Shown here: piece by piece, positions 27,640-34,664 of the stretch | Numbering within the stretch: the stretch's first letter is position 1 | Layout of the letters: each line of letters opens with the position of its first letter | Assembly: GCF_014596915.1 (NCBI RefSeq) | Contig: NZ_JACVWU010000038.1 | Span: 1-64,000, forward strand | Length of the DNA: 64,000 nucleotides | Source of the DNA: Streptomyces sp. TRM68416 | GTDB lineage: Bacteria; Actinomycetota; Actinomycetes; Streptomycetales; Streptomycetaceae | Reading direction: 5' to 3' | Translations under genes and position numbers: made by a program | The notes under the pieces: generated by a model | What the model was told of the DNA's origin: nothing | What the model saw: the letters and a program-made list of their open reading frames with translations, nothing else | Databases searched by the model: none

Positions 27640-28440
27640 GTGCAGGCGGAGGCGGGCCCGGCGGCCGGATCTTATCCGCAGGAGCGGCCCTCGCGGCGGA
27701 TCCTCCGTGACGAGACGCTGCTCGTCCTGGGGCTCTCGCTGGGGGCGAGCGGTGTGTCCGCCCTGATCAGTTTTGTCGGATCGGTGACCAAGCCAGGAGG
27801 CCTCAAGGACCAGGCGGCCACCCTCAACGCCTCGGCCGCGCCCGGGCGCCCCTGGCTGGATCTGGCCTGGCAGCTCTTCGGGATCAGTACGGCGCTGATC
27901 CCCGTGCTCCTCGTCGCGCACTTCCTGCGGCGCGAGAACCAGAGCCTGCGGACCCTCGGCTTCGACCGCACCCGGCCCTGGCCGGACCTCGGCCGCGGCG
28001 CGGCGATCGCCGCAGTCATCGGCAGCTCCGGCATCGCCTTCTACCTGGCCGCACGGGGCCTCGGCTTCAACCTGACGGTGGTGCCCGAGGCGCTGCCCGA
28101 GGTCTGGTGGAAGTACCCCGTCCTGATCCTGTCCGCGCTGCAGAACTCGATCCTCGAAGAGGTCATCGTCGTCGGCTATCTGCTGCGCCGGCTCGACCAG
28201 TTGGGCTGGACGCCCGGCGCCGCGCTGCTGGGCAGTTCCGTGCTGCGCGGCTCGTACCACCTCTACCAGGGCATCGGCGGCTTCATCGGCAACATGGTGA
28301 TGGGCGTGGTGTTCGTCTACCTCTACCGCCGCTGGGGCCGGGTGGGCCCCCTGGTGGTGGCGCACTCGCTGCTCGACATCGGCGCCTTCGTGGGCTACGC
28401 GCTGCTGGCCGGCAAGGTGGGGTGGCTGCCGACGGCGTGA
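27640..28440 (+). CDS. CPBP-family intramembrane protease homologue
   Basis: The 266-residue protein has about seven or eight membrane segments and the three CPBP (CAAX protease/bacteriocin-processing) motifs: ILEEVIVVGYLLRRL, RGSYHLYQG and VVAHSLLDIG. The two glutamates and two histidines expected to bind metal are present, but the EExxxR arginine is valine (EEVIVV). GTG 27640 is chosen because GGAGG lies 5 nt upstream; the frame is open further back. Function in streptomycetes is unknown, with intramembrane proteolysis or a structural role both possible. A strong terminator follows. Confidence 0.83.
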   Translation: MQAEAGPAAGSYPQERPSRRILRDETLLVLGLSLGASGVSALISFVGSVTKPGGLKDQAATLNASAAPGRPWLDLAWQLFGISTALIPVLLVAHFLRRENQSLRTLGFDRTRPWPDLGRGAAIAAVIGSSGIAFYLAARGLGFNLTVVPEALPEVWWKYPVLILSALQNSILEEVIVVGYLLRRLDQLGWTPGAALLGSSVLRGSYHLYQGIGGFIGNMVMGVVFVYLYRRWGRVGPLVVAHSLLDIGAFVGYALLAGKVGWLPTA

Positions 28441-28452
28441 CCGGTGGGGCAG

Positions 28453-28484
28453 GGGGCGTACGGCGTCGTCGTACGCCCCTTTTC
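28453..28484. terminator. Bidirectional terminator between CPBP and PhzF genes
   Basis: GGGGCGTACG (28453-28462) pairs perfectly with CGTACGCCCC (28470-28479) over 10 bp with a 7-nt loop, followed by TTTT. It lies between convergent genes and can serve the CPBP gene and, less well, the PhzF gene. Confidence 0.88.
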
Positions 28485-28498
28485 GTGCCCCTGGGTAC

Positions 28499-29308
28499 TC
28501 AGGCCGTCAGCTCTCCGTCGATGACCGTCACCGCGCGGCCGCTCAGCAGGGTGCGGTCGCCGCGCAGCTCGGTGTGGACCCGGCCGGAGCGCGGGGAGGC
28601 CTGGAGTCCGGTGAGCTCGGCGCGGCCGAGGCGCTCGGACCAGAACGGGGCCAGCGCGGTGTGGGCGCTGCCCGTGACCGGGTCCTCGTCGATGCCGACG
28701 TTGGGGAAGAAGCAGCGGGAGACGAAGTCGTAGCCCCGGGAGGGGCCCTCGGCGCGGGCGGTGGCGATGATGCCGCGTTCGGAGAAGGCGCCGAGTGCCT
28801 TGTGGTCCGGTGTCAGGGCGTGGACCGTCTTCTCGTCGGCGAGCTCGACCAGCAGGTCACCCACGTTCGGGCCGGTGTCGAAGGCGGACAGCGGCCGGGC
28901 GCCCAGCGCGTCGGCGACTCCGGCCGGGACCGGGGCCGGGGTCAGCGGGGCCGTCGGGAAGTCCAGGGTGAAGGAGCCGTCGGCGCGGGGCGTGGCGACG
29001 AGCACTCCGCTTCGGGTGGCGAACCGCACCGGGCCCTCATGGGCGCCGGTGACGTGCAGGACATGGGCAGTGGCGAGCGTGGCATGGCCGCACATCGCCA
29101 CCTCGGTGGCGGGCGTGAACCAGCGCAGCGCCCAGTCGGCCTCCGAGTCCTCGGACAGCCGGTGGGCGAACGCGGTCTCGGCGTGATTGACCTCCATGGC
29201 CACCTTCTGGAGCCAGTCGTCCGCCGGGAAGGCGTCGAGGAGGAGGACTCCGGCCGGGTTCCCGGAGAACGGGCGATCGGTGAAGGCGTCGACGATTCGG
29301 ATGCGCAT
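28499..29308 (-). CDS. PhzF-family isomerase/epimerase-like protein
   Basis: The 269-residue protein is of the PhzF/diaminopimelate-epimerase-fold family. The N-terminal motif MRIRIVDAFTDRPFSGNPAG and the catalytic-site motif NHAETAFAH (glutamate general acid/base) are present, with CGHATLATAHVL and a C-terminal DEDPVTGSAHTALAPFW. PhzF itself isomerises a phenazine precursor. Homologues outside phenazine clusters, as here, have unknown substrates. The ATG at 29308 gives the typical start and length, and the gene is monocistronic. Confidence 0.87.
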   Translation of the reverse strand: MRIRIVDAFTDRPFSGNPAGVLLLDAFPADDWLQKVAMEVNHAETAFAHRLSEDSEADWALRWFTPATEVAMCGHATLATAHVLHVTGAHEGPVRFATRSGVLVATPRADGSFTLDFPTAPLTPAPVPAGVADALGARPLSAFDTGPNVGDLLVELADEKTVHALTPDHKALGAFSERGIIATARAEGPSRGYDFVSRCFFPNVGIDEDPVTGSAHTALAPFWSERLGRAELTGLQASPRSGRVHTELRGDRTLLSGRAVTVIDGELTA

Positions 29309-29418
29309 GGCCCGACGGTAGAGGGCCGGGAAAGTCGCAGGCCAAGGCCAATGGGGAGGGTCTGGACCGACTTGGTCGGGCGGTCGCTCCGGTCTGACTC
29401 TTGCCGTACGACGTATTC

Positions 29419-29428
29419 CGATATATCG
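29419..29428. promoter_or_regulatory. Palindrome upstream of the PadR gene
   Basis: CGATATATCG is a perfect 10-bp palindrome in an unusually AT-rich patch 44 bp before the PadR start. It is a good candidate for the regulator's own operator. Confidence 0.55.
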
Positions 29429-29471
29429 TTGAGGCATCGCGACTGATCAACGACTGAATGGAGTGATGGCG

Positions 29472-30083
29472 ATGCGTAGCCATGGATTCGAACGTGGACA
29501 CGGTGGTGCCGGTCGTCAGGGCCGTGGTGGTTTCGACGGGCGGCGTGGTGCCTTCGGGCCGTTCGGGCCCGGTGGGCCCGGTTTCGGCGGGCCGGGCTTC
29601 GGGCCGGGCTGGGGCCCCAGGGGGCGCGGAGGGCCCAGGGGGAGGGCGCGGCGCGGAGACGTACGTGCCTCGATCCTCGCCCTGCTCAAGGACCGGCCGA
29701 TGCACGGGTACGAGATGATCCAGGAGATCGCCGAGCGCAGCGGCGGGGCGTGGAAGCCCAGCCCCGGCTCGGTGTACCCCACGCTGCAGCTGCTGGAGGA
29801 CGAGGGGCTGATCATCAGTGAGAGCGAGGGCGGCAAGAAGCTGTTCTCGCTCACCGAGGCCGGGCGCGCGGCGGCCGACGAGGGGCCCGAGGCGCCCTGG
29901 GAGGAGGCCTCGCGCGGGGTCGACTGGGAGGCCGTGAACGACATACGGCAGGCCGGCTTCGGTCTGACGGAGGCCTTCGGCCAGGTCTGGAAGACCGGCA
30001 GCAAGGAGCAGCGCGAGAAGGCGCTCGCCGTCGTCAACGAGGCCCGCAAGAAGCTGTACCTGATCCTCGCCGACGAGGACTGA
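29472..30083 (+). CDS. PadR-family transcriptional regulator with Gly/Pro-rich N-terminal tail
   Basis: The 203-residue protein starts with a low-complexity tail rich in Gly, Pro, Phe and Arg (about residues 8-57, e.g. FGPFGPGGPGFGGPGFGPGW). A PadR winged helix follows (GDVRASILALLKDRPMHGYE, PSPGSVYPTLQLLEDEGLI) and a C-terminal dimerisation helix. ATG 29472 is preferred because GGAG lies 8 nt upstream; GTG 29463 and ATG 29466 are in frame. PadR proteins repress detoxification or efflux genes in response to small molecules. No such target is adjacent, so it may act elsewhere or on itself. A 13-bp perfect terminator follows. Confidence 0.87.
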   Translation: MRSHGFERGHGGAGRQGRGGFDGRRGAFGPFGPGGPGFGGPGFGPGWGPRGRGGPRGRARRGDVRASILALLKDRPMHGYEMIQEIAERSGGAWKPSPGSVYPTLQLLEDEGLIISESEGGKKLFSLTEAGRAAADEGPEAPWEEASRGVDWEAVNDIRQAGFGLTEAFGQVWKTGSKEQREKALAVVNEARKKLYLILADED

Positions 30084-30089
30084 CGGCCC

Positions 30090-30119
30090 GGCGCCCCGCG
30101 GATCACTCCGCGGGGCGCC
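30090..30119. terminator. Terminator after the PadR gene
   Basis: GGCGCCCCGCGGA (30090-30102) pairs perfectly with TCCGCGGGGCGCC (30107-30119) with a TCAC loop. It lies between convergent genes and is likely bidirectional; only a short T-rich tail follows. Confidence 0.85.
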
Positions 30120-30134
30120 TTCGTCGTACCGCCG

Positions 30135-30563
30135 TCAGGTCACCAGTGCGGCCAGTTTGCGCAGCGACTCGTTCAGGGCCGCCGTCCCCGAGTCCTTGAG
30201 GCGGCCTGCCATCAGGGATACCGCGGCGCCGGTGAACTCGCCGTCGATGCGGACGGTCGTGGCGTCGCCGTCCGGTGTCAGGGTGTAGCGCGTGGCGACG
30301 CTCACGGCCATGGGGCCCTTGCCGCGCAGGGCCATCACCCGGGCCGGCTCCAGCTCCTCGATCGTCCACTCGACCTCGGCCGGGAAGCCCATCAGCTTCA
30401 TGTTCTCCTGGAAGGTGCCGCCCACTTCGAGGGCCGTCGGGCCGCCCTGCGGGAAGCTGGTGTGGGTCGCGTTCCACTCGCCGTACGCAGACCAGTCCGT
30501 GAGCTGTGCCCACACCTTGTCGGCCGGTGCCCCGATACGTGCCTCCGCGCTGACTTCGGCCAT
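30135..30563 (-). CDS. SRPBCC-family (polyketide cyclase/START-like) protein
   Basis: This 142-residue cytoplasmic protein has the helix-grip lipid/ligand-binding fold: AEVSAEARIGAPADKVWAQL at the N terminus, TSFPQGGPTALEVGGTFQE, and a long C-terminal helix SGTAALNESLRKLAALV. Such proteins bind hydrophobic molecules or act as cyclases; small actinobacterial members include the Rv0910 type. ATG 30563 has GAGGTGG upstream. The gene is alone, convergent with PadR, and no ligand can be inferred. Confidence 0.82.
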   Translation of the reverse strand: MAEVSAEARIGAPADKVWAQLTDWSAYGEWNATHTSFPQGGPTALEVGGTFQENMKLMGFPAEVEWTIEELEPARVMALRGKGPMAVSVATRYTLTPDGDATTVRIDGEFTGAAVSLMAGRLKDSGTAALNESLRKLAALVT

Positions 30564-30676
30564 GCGACCACCTCTTCGTCTCGGGCTGTGGTGTCGCGGA
30601 ACGTAGCCGCAGCGCCCGGAACATTCAATACTGATGAACCGTCAGGAAGGGTGGGTCCGCGAGTGGGCCGGCGTCC

Positions 30677-30865
30677 TCAGCCGACGAGGTGTATCACTGC
30701 CGCATCGAACAGGTCCCACGCGCGCGGGAAGGTGCTCTCGTCGTGGCAGTGCCAGGCGTCCCAGAACAGGTCGGCGGGCAGTGCGTCCTCCGGGGCATAG
30801 ACCCGGTAGACGTACTGTCTGCCGTCGACGGCCGGTAACGCCACCAGCCAGCACCTGCTCTCCAT
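30677..30865 (-). CDS. Small hypothetical protein
   Basis: I do not recognise this 62-residue product. It begins MESRCWLVALPAVDGRQYVY and is rich in aromatic and acidic residues (DLFWDAWHCHDESTFPRAWD), a composition unlike random antisense translation in this GC-rich genome. No good ribosome site precedes the ATG, and the frame stays open 33 codons upstream with Arg/Pro-rich sequence. It may be a leaderless or poorly expressed conserved gene. Confidence 0.5.
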   Translation of the reverse strand: MESRCWLVALPAVDGRQYVYRVYAPEDALPADLFWDAWHCHDESTFPRAWDLFDAAVIHLVG

Positions 30866-31061
30866 ACCCGTGTTGGACGGACGAGGGCGGCCCACGGTTG
30901 CGCGCGGGGCGCGTGGCAAGTGGGCGCGCGCCCCGGGGAGAAAACGGCGTGATCTCCTCCCCAAGGAGGAGATTCCGGCCCGTCGGGTCCACTCTGTGTG
31001 GGACGCGAGAATGCATCCCTCCGGGGATGACCCGGCGGCAAGAGGCTGATGAGGTGGGGAT

Positions 31062-31604
31062 GTGCAACCCCGTATCCCCCGCCAGCCGGCCCGTGACCAG
31101 GTCGGACGGCGCCCGGAAGACGATGCCAGGCTCAGTGCCGAGCTGGCAGCGGTGATCTCCGGCGCGCGCCGCCGTGCGGTGCGGGACGCGGACCGTCAGA
31201 TCGACACGGCCCATCTGCTGCACTCCCTGCTGGAGTACGACCCCGAGGTGCGTGCCGTGTTCGACGGTGCCCCGCAGATCGCCCGGCTGCTCGGCTATCT
31301 CGTCCAGCGCAGCATCGGCTACGGGCTGCGGTGGCAGAGCAGCGTCGAGGACTCGGGGGCCGTGCCCGTGGTGACCGAGGTCGAGGGGTTCTCGCCGCTG
31401 GCCGCGGGGGCGATGGAGTACGCCTGCGAGCGCGCCGCACACCGGGGTGACGAGTCCGCCCGCGGGGTCGACCTGCTCGCCGCGATCGTCGTGGACAAGG
31501 AGGCGCGGGCGGTGGAGGTGCTCGCCCGCGCCGGGATCGACCCGGGCGAGGTGTTCGAGCGCGTCGACAGGCGGCCCGACGAACGGGTGGAGCCCGGCTG
31601 CTGA
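31062..31604 (+). CDS. Clp N-terminal domain protein
   Basis: The 180-residue protein contains two Clp repeat-like helical motifs: LSAELAAVISGARRRAVRDA with TAHLLHSLLEYDPEVRAVFD, and later LAAGAMEYACERAAHRGDES with GVDLLAAIVVDKEARAVEVL. It lacks the AAA+ ATPase domains of ClpC/ClpA, so it resembles stand-alone adaptor-like Clp-N proteins that may bind substrates. The GTG start is preceded by GAGGTGGGGA. Its last codons and stop lie inside a repeated sequence (31585-31727), so the C-terminal tail (RRPDERVEPGC) may vary between strains. Confidence 0.8.
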   Translation: MQPRIPRQPARDQVGRRPEDDARLSAELAAVISGARRRAVRDADRQIDTAHLLHSLLEYDPEVRAVFDGAPQIARLLGYLVQRSIGYGLRWQSSVEDSGAVPVVTEVEGFSPLAAGAMEYACERAAHRGDESARGVDLLAAIVVDKEARAVEVLARAGIDPGEVFERVDRRPDERVEPGC

Positions 31605-31727
31605 GCCTGGCGAGCGCGTGTGGCTGCAGGGCGTGCCGGACGGGTGGAGCCTGGCGAGCGTGTGCGGCTGCGTGGCGTGGCGGGCGGGTGGAGCCTGGCT
31701 GCTGAGCCTGGCGAGCGTGTGCGGCTG
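31585..31727. repeat. Direct repeats at and beyond the 3' end of the Clp-N gene
   Basis: A 42-bp segment at 31585-31626 recurs at 31686-31727, differing at only a few positions, and a shortened 29-bp form lies at 31642-31670. All contain GGGTGGAGCC and CCTGGCGAGCG. The first copy includes the stop codon of the Clp-N gene. Confidence 0.85.
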
Positions 31728-31841
31728 ACGGGTGTGACGTGCGCGTGGCGCCCCGCTGCTGAGCGGGCCCGGTGTCGTCCAGCCGGTGAGACAGGTGTCA
31801 TTGGGGGTGACGGTCATGTCGTCCCCTGTCATCATGTGCCG

Positions 31842-32849
31842 GTGCGTACGTCAGAGAGCAGTCAGGGCGGCCGGGGAAGGGGCATGGGGCTCGGCCTCGC
31901 CCTGGTCTCCGCGCTCGCCTTCGGTGGGTCCGGTGTCGCGGCCAAGCCACTGATCGAGGCGGGGCTCGACCCGCTGCACGTGGTGTGGCTCAGGGTGGCC
32001 GGCGCGGCCCTGGTGATGCTGCCGCTCGCCGTGCGTCACCGCGCCCTGCTGCGCCGCCGTCCCGCGCTGCTCGCCGGGTTCGGACTGCTCGGCGTGGCCG
32101 GCGTCCAGGCCTTCTACTTCGCTTCCATCTCCCGCATCCCGGTAGGCGTCGCGCTGCTCGTCGAGTACCTCGCTCCGGCGCTGGTGCTCGGCTGGGTGCG
32201 GTTCGTGCAGCGGCGGCCGGTGACCCGTGCCGCCGCTCTCGGGGTGGTCCTCGCGGTCGGCGGCCTCGCCTGTGTCGTCGAGGTCTGGTCCGGCCTCGGC
32301 TTCGACGCCCTCGGCCTGCTGCTCGCCCTCGGCGCCGCCTGCTGCCAGGTCGGCTACTTCGTCCTGTCCGACCAGGGCAGCGACGCGGCCGACGAGGCGC
32401 CGGACCCGCTCGGCGTCATCGCCTACGGCCTGCTCGTCGGCGCCGCCGTGCTGACCGTCGTGGCCCGCCCCTGGACCATGGACCGGTCCGTCCTCACCGC
32501 CACCGTCGACATGAACGGCACCCCGGTCGCGGCCGGAGCGCTGCTGGCCTGGATCGTGCTCGTCGCCACGGTCCTCGCCTACGTCACCGGCGTGGTCTCG
32601 GTGCGCCGGCTCTCTCCGCAGGTCGCGGGCGTCGTCGCCTGCCTGGAGGCGGTCATCGCGACCGTGCTCGCCTGGGTGCTGCTCGGCGAGCACCTGTCGG
32701 CACCGCAGATCATCGGCGGCGCGGTCGTCCTCCTCGGCGCCCTCATCGCCCAGTCCACGGCCCCCTCCAAAGGGGCGGCGGAGCCGGTCGCGAGCGGTGC
32801 CGGGAGTGCCGGGGAAAAGGAGTTGTCCGTCCGTGGCACCGCGTCCTAG
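31842..32849 (+). CDS. EamA/DMT-family transporter 1
   Basis: The roughly 335-residue membrane protein has ten predicted membrane segments in two EamA repeats: GLGLALVSALAFGGSGVAAK begins the first, and the second carries VSVRRLSPQVAGVVACLEAV and VLAWVLLGEHLSAPQIIGGA. Drug/metabolite exporters of this kind often export amino acids or metabolites. The GTG at 31842 lacks a ribosome site; ATG 31884 follows GGAAGGGG closely and is the main alternative start. Its stop codon TAG doubles as the start of a -10 box for the next transcript. Confidence 0.83.
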   Translation: MRTSESSQGGRGRGMGLGLALVSALAFGGSGVAAKPLIEAGLDPLHVVWLRVAGAALVMLPLAVRHRALLRRRPALLAGFGLLGVAGVQAFYFASISRIPVGVALLVEYLAPALVLGWVRFVQRRPVTRAAALGVVLAVGGLACVVEVWSGLGFDALGLLLALGAACCQVGYFVLSDQGSDAADEAPDPLGVIAYGLLVGAAVLTVVARPWTMDRSVLTATVDMNGTPVAAGALLAWIVLVATVLAYVTGVVSVRRLSPQVAGVVACLEAVIATVLAWVLLGEHLSAPQIIGGAVVLLGALIAQSTAPSKGAAEPVASGAGSAGEKELSVRGTAS

Positions 32850-32852
32850 GGT
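32823..32852 (+). promoter_or_regulatory. Promoter inside the 3' end of EamA gene 1
   Basis: TTGTCC (32823-32828) and TAGGGT (32847-32852) are 18 bp apart. The predicted start point falls at or just before the ATG at 32860, giving a leaderless transcript of the short ORF there. Confidence 0.55.
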
Positions 32853-32859
32853 CGCGATC

Positions 32860-32901
32860 ATGCACGCGTACACGCTCGTCCTTCCGCCGCCGGCCGCCTA
32901 G
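32860..32901 (+). CDS. Putative leaderless leader peptide MHAYTLVLPPPAA
   Basis: This 13-codon ORF starts at the predicted transcription start and ends 14 nt before a strong hairpin. The peptide carries three consecutive prolines, a known ribosome-slowing sequence, in a position where stalling could influence the downstream hairpins. The layout (leaderless short ORF, hairpin, second pairing near the next ribosome site) is that of an attenuator controlling EamA gene 2. This rests on architecture alone. Confidence 0.5.
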   Translation: MHAYTLVLPPPAA

Positions 32902-32915
32902 GCGGGCGTCCGGTC

Positions 32916-32942
32916 GTCACCCCGGCATGCCGCCGGGGTGAC
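32916..32942 (+). terminator. Strong hairpin in the EamA 2 leader
   Basis: GTCACCCCGGC (32916-32926) pairs perfectly over 11 bp with GCCGGGGTGAC (32932-32942), loop ATGCC. There is no T-run. It could terminate EamA gene 1 or act as an attenuator after the leader peptide. Confidence 0.6.
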
Positions 32943-32951
32943 CGGTGCTGC

Positions 32952-33014
32952 CCGCAGACGCAGTCCGCGGACCCCGCCGAGCGGGCGTCCTTCCGATCTT
33001 CTGCGTATCTGCGG
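32952..33014 (+). promoter_or_regulatory. Long-range inverted repeat reaching the EamA 2 ribosome site
   Basis: CCGCAGACGCAG (32952-32963) is complementary to CTGCGT-AT-CTGCGG (33001-33014) except for a 2-nt bulge. The right arm ends within GCGGAGA, the probable ribosome site of the GTG at 33024, so folding could hide the start. Confidence 0.5.
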
Positions 33015-33023
33015 AGAGAACGC

Positions 33024-33956
33024 GTGTCGCACACTTCTTCCGGCCTGCCCATCGGGCGAGGCCTCCTCTGTCTGATCGTCGCCGGTGTCGCCTGGGGCAC
33101 CGCGGGCGCGGCCGCCTCCCTGGTCTACCGGACCAGTGACATGGGGCCCGTCGCCCTTTCCTTCTGGCGCTGCGCGACCGGACTCGCGCTGCTGCTCGCC
33201 GTCCACCTGCTGCGACCGCGTACGGTCGCGGCCCGGCCGGCGCCGCGCGGCCGGCGGCTCCGGCGGGCGGGCGCCACGGGCGTCGGGCTGGCCGTCTTCC
33301 AGACGTCCTACTTCGCCGCCGTCGAGGTCACCGGCCTCGCGGTGGCCACCGTCGTCACCCTCGGCGCCGGTCCCGTGCTCATCACGCTGGGCGCCCGGCT
33401 CACCCTCGGGGAGCGGCTCGGGCGGGGCGGCCTGGCCGCCGTCGCCGGAGCGCTCGCCGGACTGGCCGTCCTCGTGCTCGGCGGCGGGGGCGCGACCGTG
33501 CGCCCGTTCGGCGTGCTGCTCGCGCTGGTCTCGGCAGCCGGATACTCCGTCATGACCCTGCTCGCCCGCCACTGGGGCGGTGACGGCGACGTCTCCGGGG
33601 CGACGGTGGGGGCGTTCGCGGTCACCAGCCTGTGCCTGCTGCCGTTCGCGCTGGCCGAGGGGCTGCTGCCGCAGACCGCGGAACCGCTCCGGCTGGTGGG
33701 GCTGCTGGCCTACATCGCGGCCGTGCCCACGGCGCTCGCCTACGCCCTCTACTTCGCGGGCGCCGCGGTCGTACGGTCCGCCACGGTCTCGGTGATCATG
33801 CTGCTGGAGCCCGTCGCCGCGGCGGGGCTCGCCGTCGTCCTGCTCGGTGAACGACTGACCGCCGCCACGCTGGCCGGCACCCTGCTGATGCTGGGGTCGG
33901 TCGCCGGGCTGGCGGCGGCGGAGACGCGCCGCGCGGGGCAGCTCACAGTGTCCTGA
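33024..33956 (+). CDS. EamA/DMT-family transporter 2
   Basis: The 310-residue protein has about ten membrane segments and two EamA repeats: GLLCLIVAGVAWGTAGAAAS starts the first, and the second ends with MLLEPVAAAGLAVVLLGERL. It is probably an exporter of a small metabolite or amino acid. GTG 33024 follows GGAGA by about 6 nt. It has a 170-nt leader with a short ORF and hairpins, suggesting regulated expression. The last 14 bp overlap the 3' end of the convergent PNPOx-like gene. Confidence 0.87.
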   Translation: MSHTSSGLPIGRGLLCLIVAGVAWGTAGAAASLVYRTSDMGPVALSFWRCATGLALLLAVHLLRPRTVAARPAPRGRRLRRAGATGVGLAVFQTSYFAAVEVTGLAVATVVTLGAGPVLITLGARLTLGERLGRGGLAAVAGALAGLAVLVLGGGGATVRPFGVLLALVSAAGYSVMTLLARHWGGDGDVSGATVGAFAVTSLCLLPFALAEGLLPQTAEPLRLVGLLAYIAAVPTALAYALYFAGAAVVRSATVSVIMLLEPVAAAGLAVVLLGERLTAATLAGTLLMLGSVAGLAAAETRRAGQLTVS

Positions 33957-34629
33957 CGAGGTACTCGGGGACCTCGGTGCCCGGGGCGAGGCCGGCGTCG
34001 GCGACGGGTGCGTCGTAGCCCTTGCGCAGGGGGACGACGCCGGCCCAGTGCGGGAGCGCGAGGTCCTCGGGCTCGTCGTTGACGCCGCCGGTGCGGAGCT
34101 TGGCGGAGACCTCGTCGAGGTCGAGGCGGATGACGGCGGTGGCGGCCAGTTCCTTCTTGTTGGCGGGCCGGGAGTCCGCGGAGCGGCCCGGTACGACGTG
34201 GTCGACCAGGGCGTCCAGGGCGATCCGCTTCTCCTCGGGGTCCGTCACCTGGTGGGCGACGCCGTGCACGACCACCGACCGGTAGTTGATCGAGTGGTGG
34301 AAGGCGGAGCGGGCCAGGATCAGCGCGTCGACGTGCGTGACGGTCAGGCAGACCGGCAGCCCCGGGTCGGCCTGGCCCGTCATCCGCAGCGGGCGCGAGC
34401 CGGTCGAGCCGTGGACGTAGAGGCGGTCGTCGACCCGGGCGAACAGCGTCGGCAGTACCACCGGCGCGCCATCCCGGACGAAGCCGAGATGGCAGACGTA
34501 GGCCTCGTCGAGTATCGAGTGCACCAGATCCTTGTCGTAGGCGGCCCGCTCGGCGGCGCGGGTGGGGACCGTGCGGTCGGTCGGCGTGTAGGTGGCGGGC
34601 TGTGACGTCGGTTGCCGGGTCTCCTGCAT
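33943..34629 (-). CDS. Pyridoxamine 5'-phosphate oxidase-like FMN-binding protein
   Basis: The 228-residue protein has the split-barrel flavin-binding fold: HSILDEAYVCHLGFVRDGAP, VVLPTLFARVDDRLYVHGST and SINYRSVVVHGVAHQVTDPE. It belongs to the PNPOx-related group often annotated as nitroimidazole-resistance (NimA)-like or flavin-nucleotide-binding proteins rather than true PdxH. ATG 34629 is chosen because GGAGAG lies 5 nt upstream; ATG 34641 is also in frame. It is divergent from a PLP-dependent MocR regulator across a shared 12-bp palindrome, so vitamin-B6 or flavin chemistry may link the pair. Confidence 0.83.
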   Translation of the reverse strand: MQETRQPTSQPATYTPTDRTVPTRAAERAAYDKDLVHSILDEAYVCHLGFVRDGAPVVLPTLFARVDDRLYVHGSTGSRPLRMTGQADPGLPVCLTVTHVDALILARSAFHHSINYRSVVVHGVAHQVTDPEEKRIALDALVDHVVPGRSADSRPANKKELAATAVIRLDLDEVSAKLRTGGVNDEPEDLALPHWAGVVPLRKGYDAPVADAGLAPGTEVPEYLVRTL

Positions 34630-34641
34630 TGCACTCTCCAT

Positions 34642-34653
34642 TGCACTAGTGCA
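34642..34653. promoter_or_regulatory. Shared operator candidate between PNPOx-like and MocR genes
   Basis: TGCACTAGTGCA is a perfect 12-bp palindrome lying between the divergent starts, 13 bp from the PNPOx-like ATG and 12 bp from the proposed MocR GTG. It is an apt site for MocR to control both genes. Confidence 0.6.
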
Positions 34654-34664
34654 TACTCTTGTTT

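Noticed and set aside
28574..29446. A 290-codon plus-strand ORF opposite the PhzF gene
   Set aside because: The minus-strand translation has intact PhzF motifs, while the plus-strand product is Arg/Gly-rich without domains.
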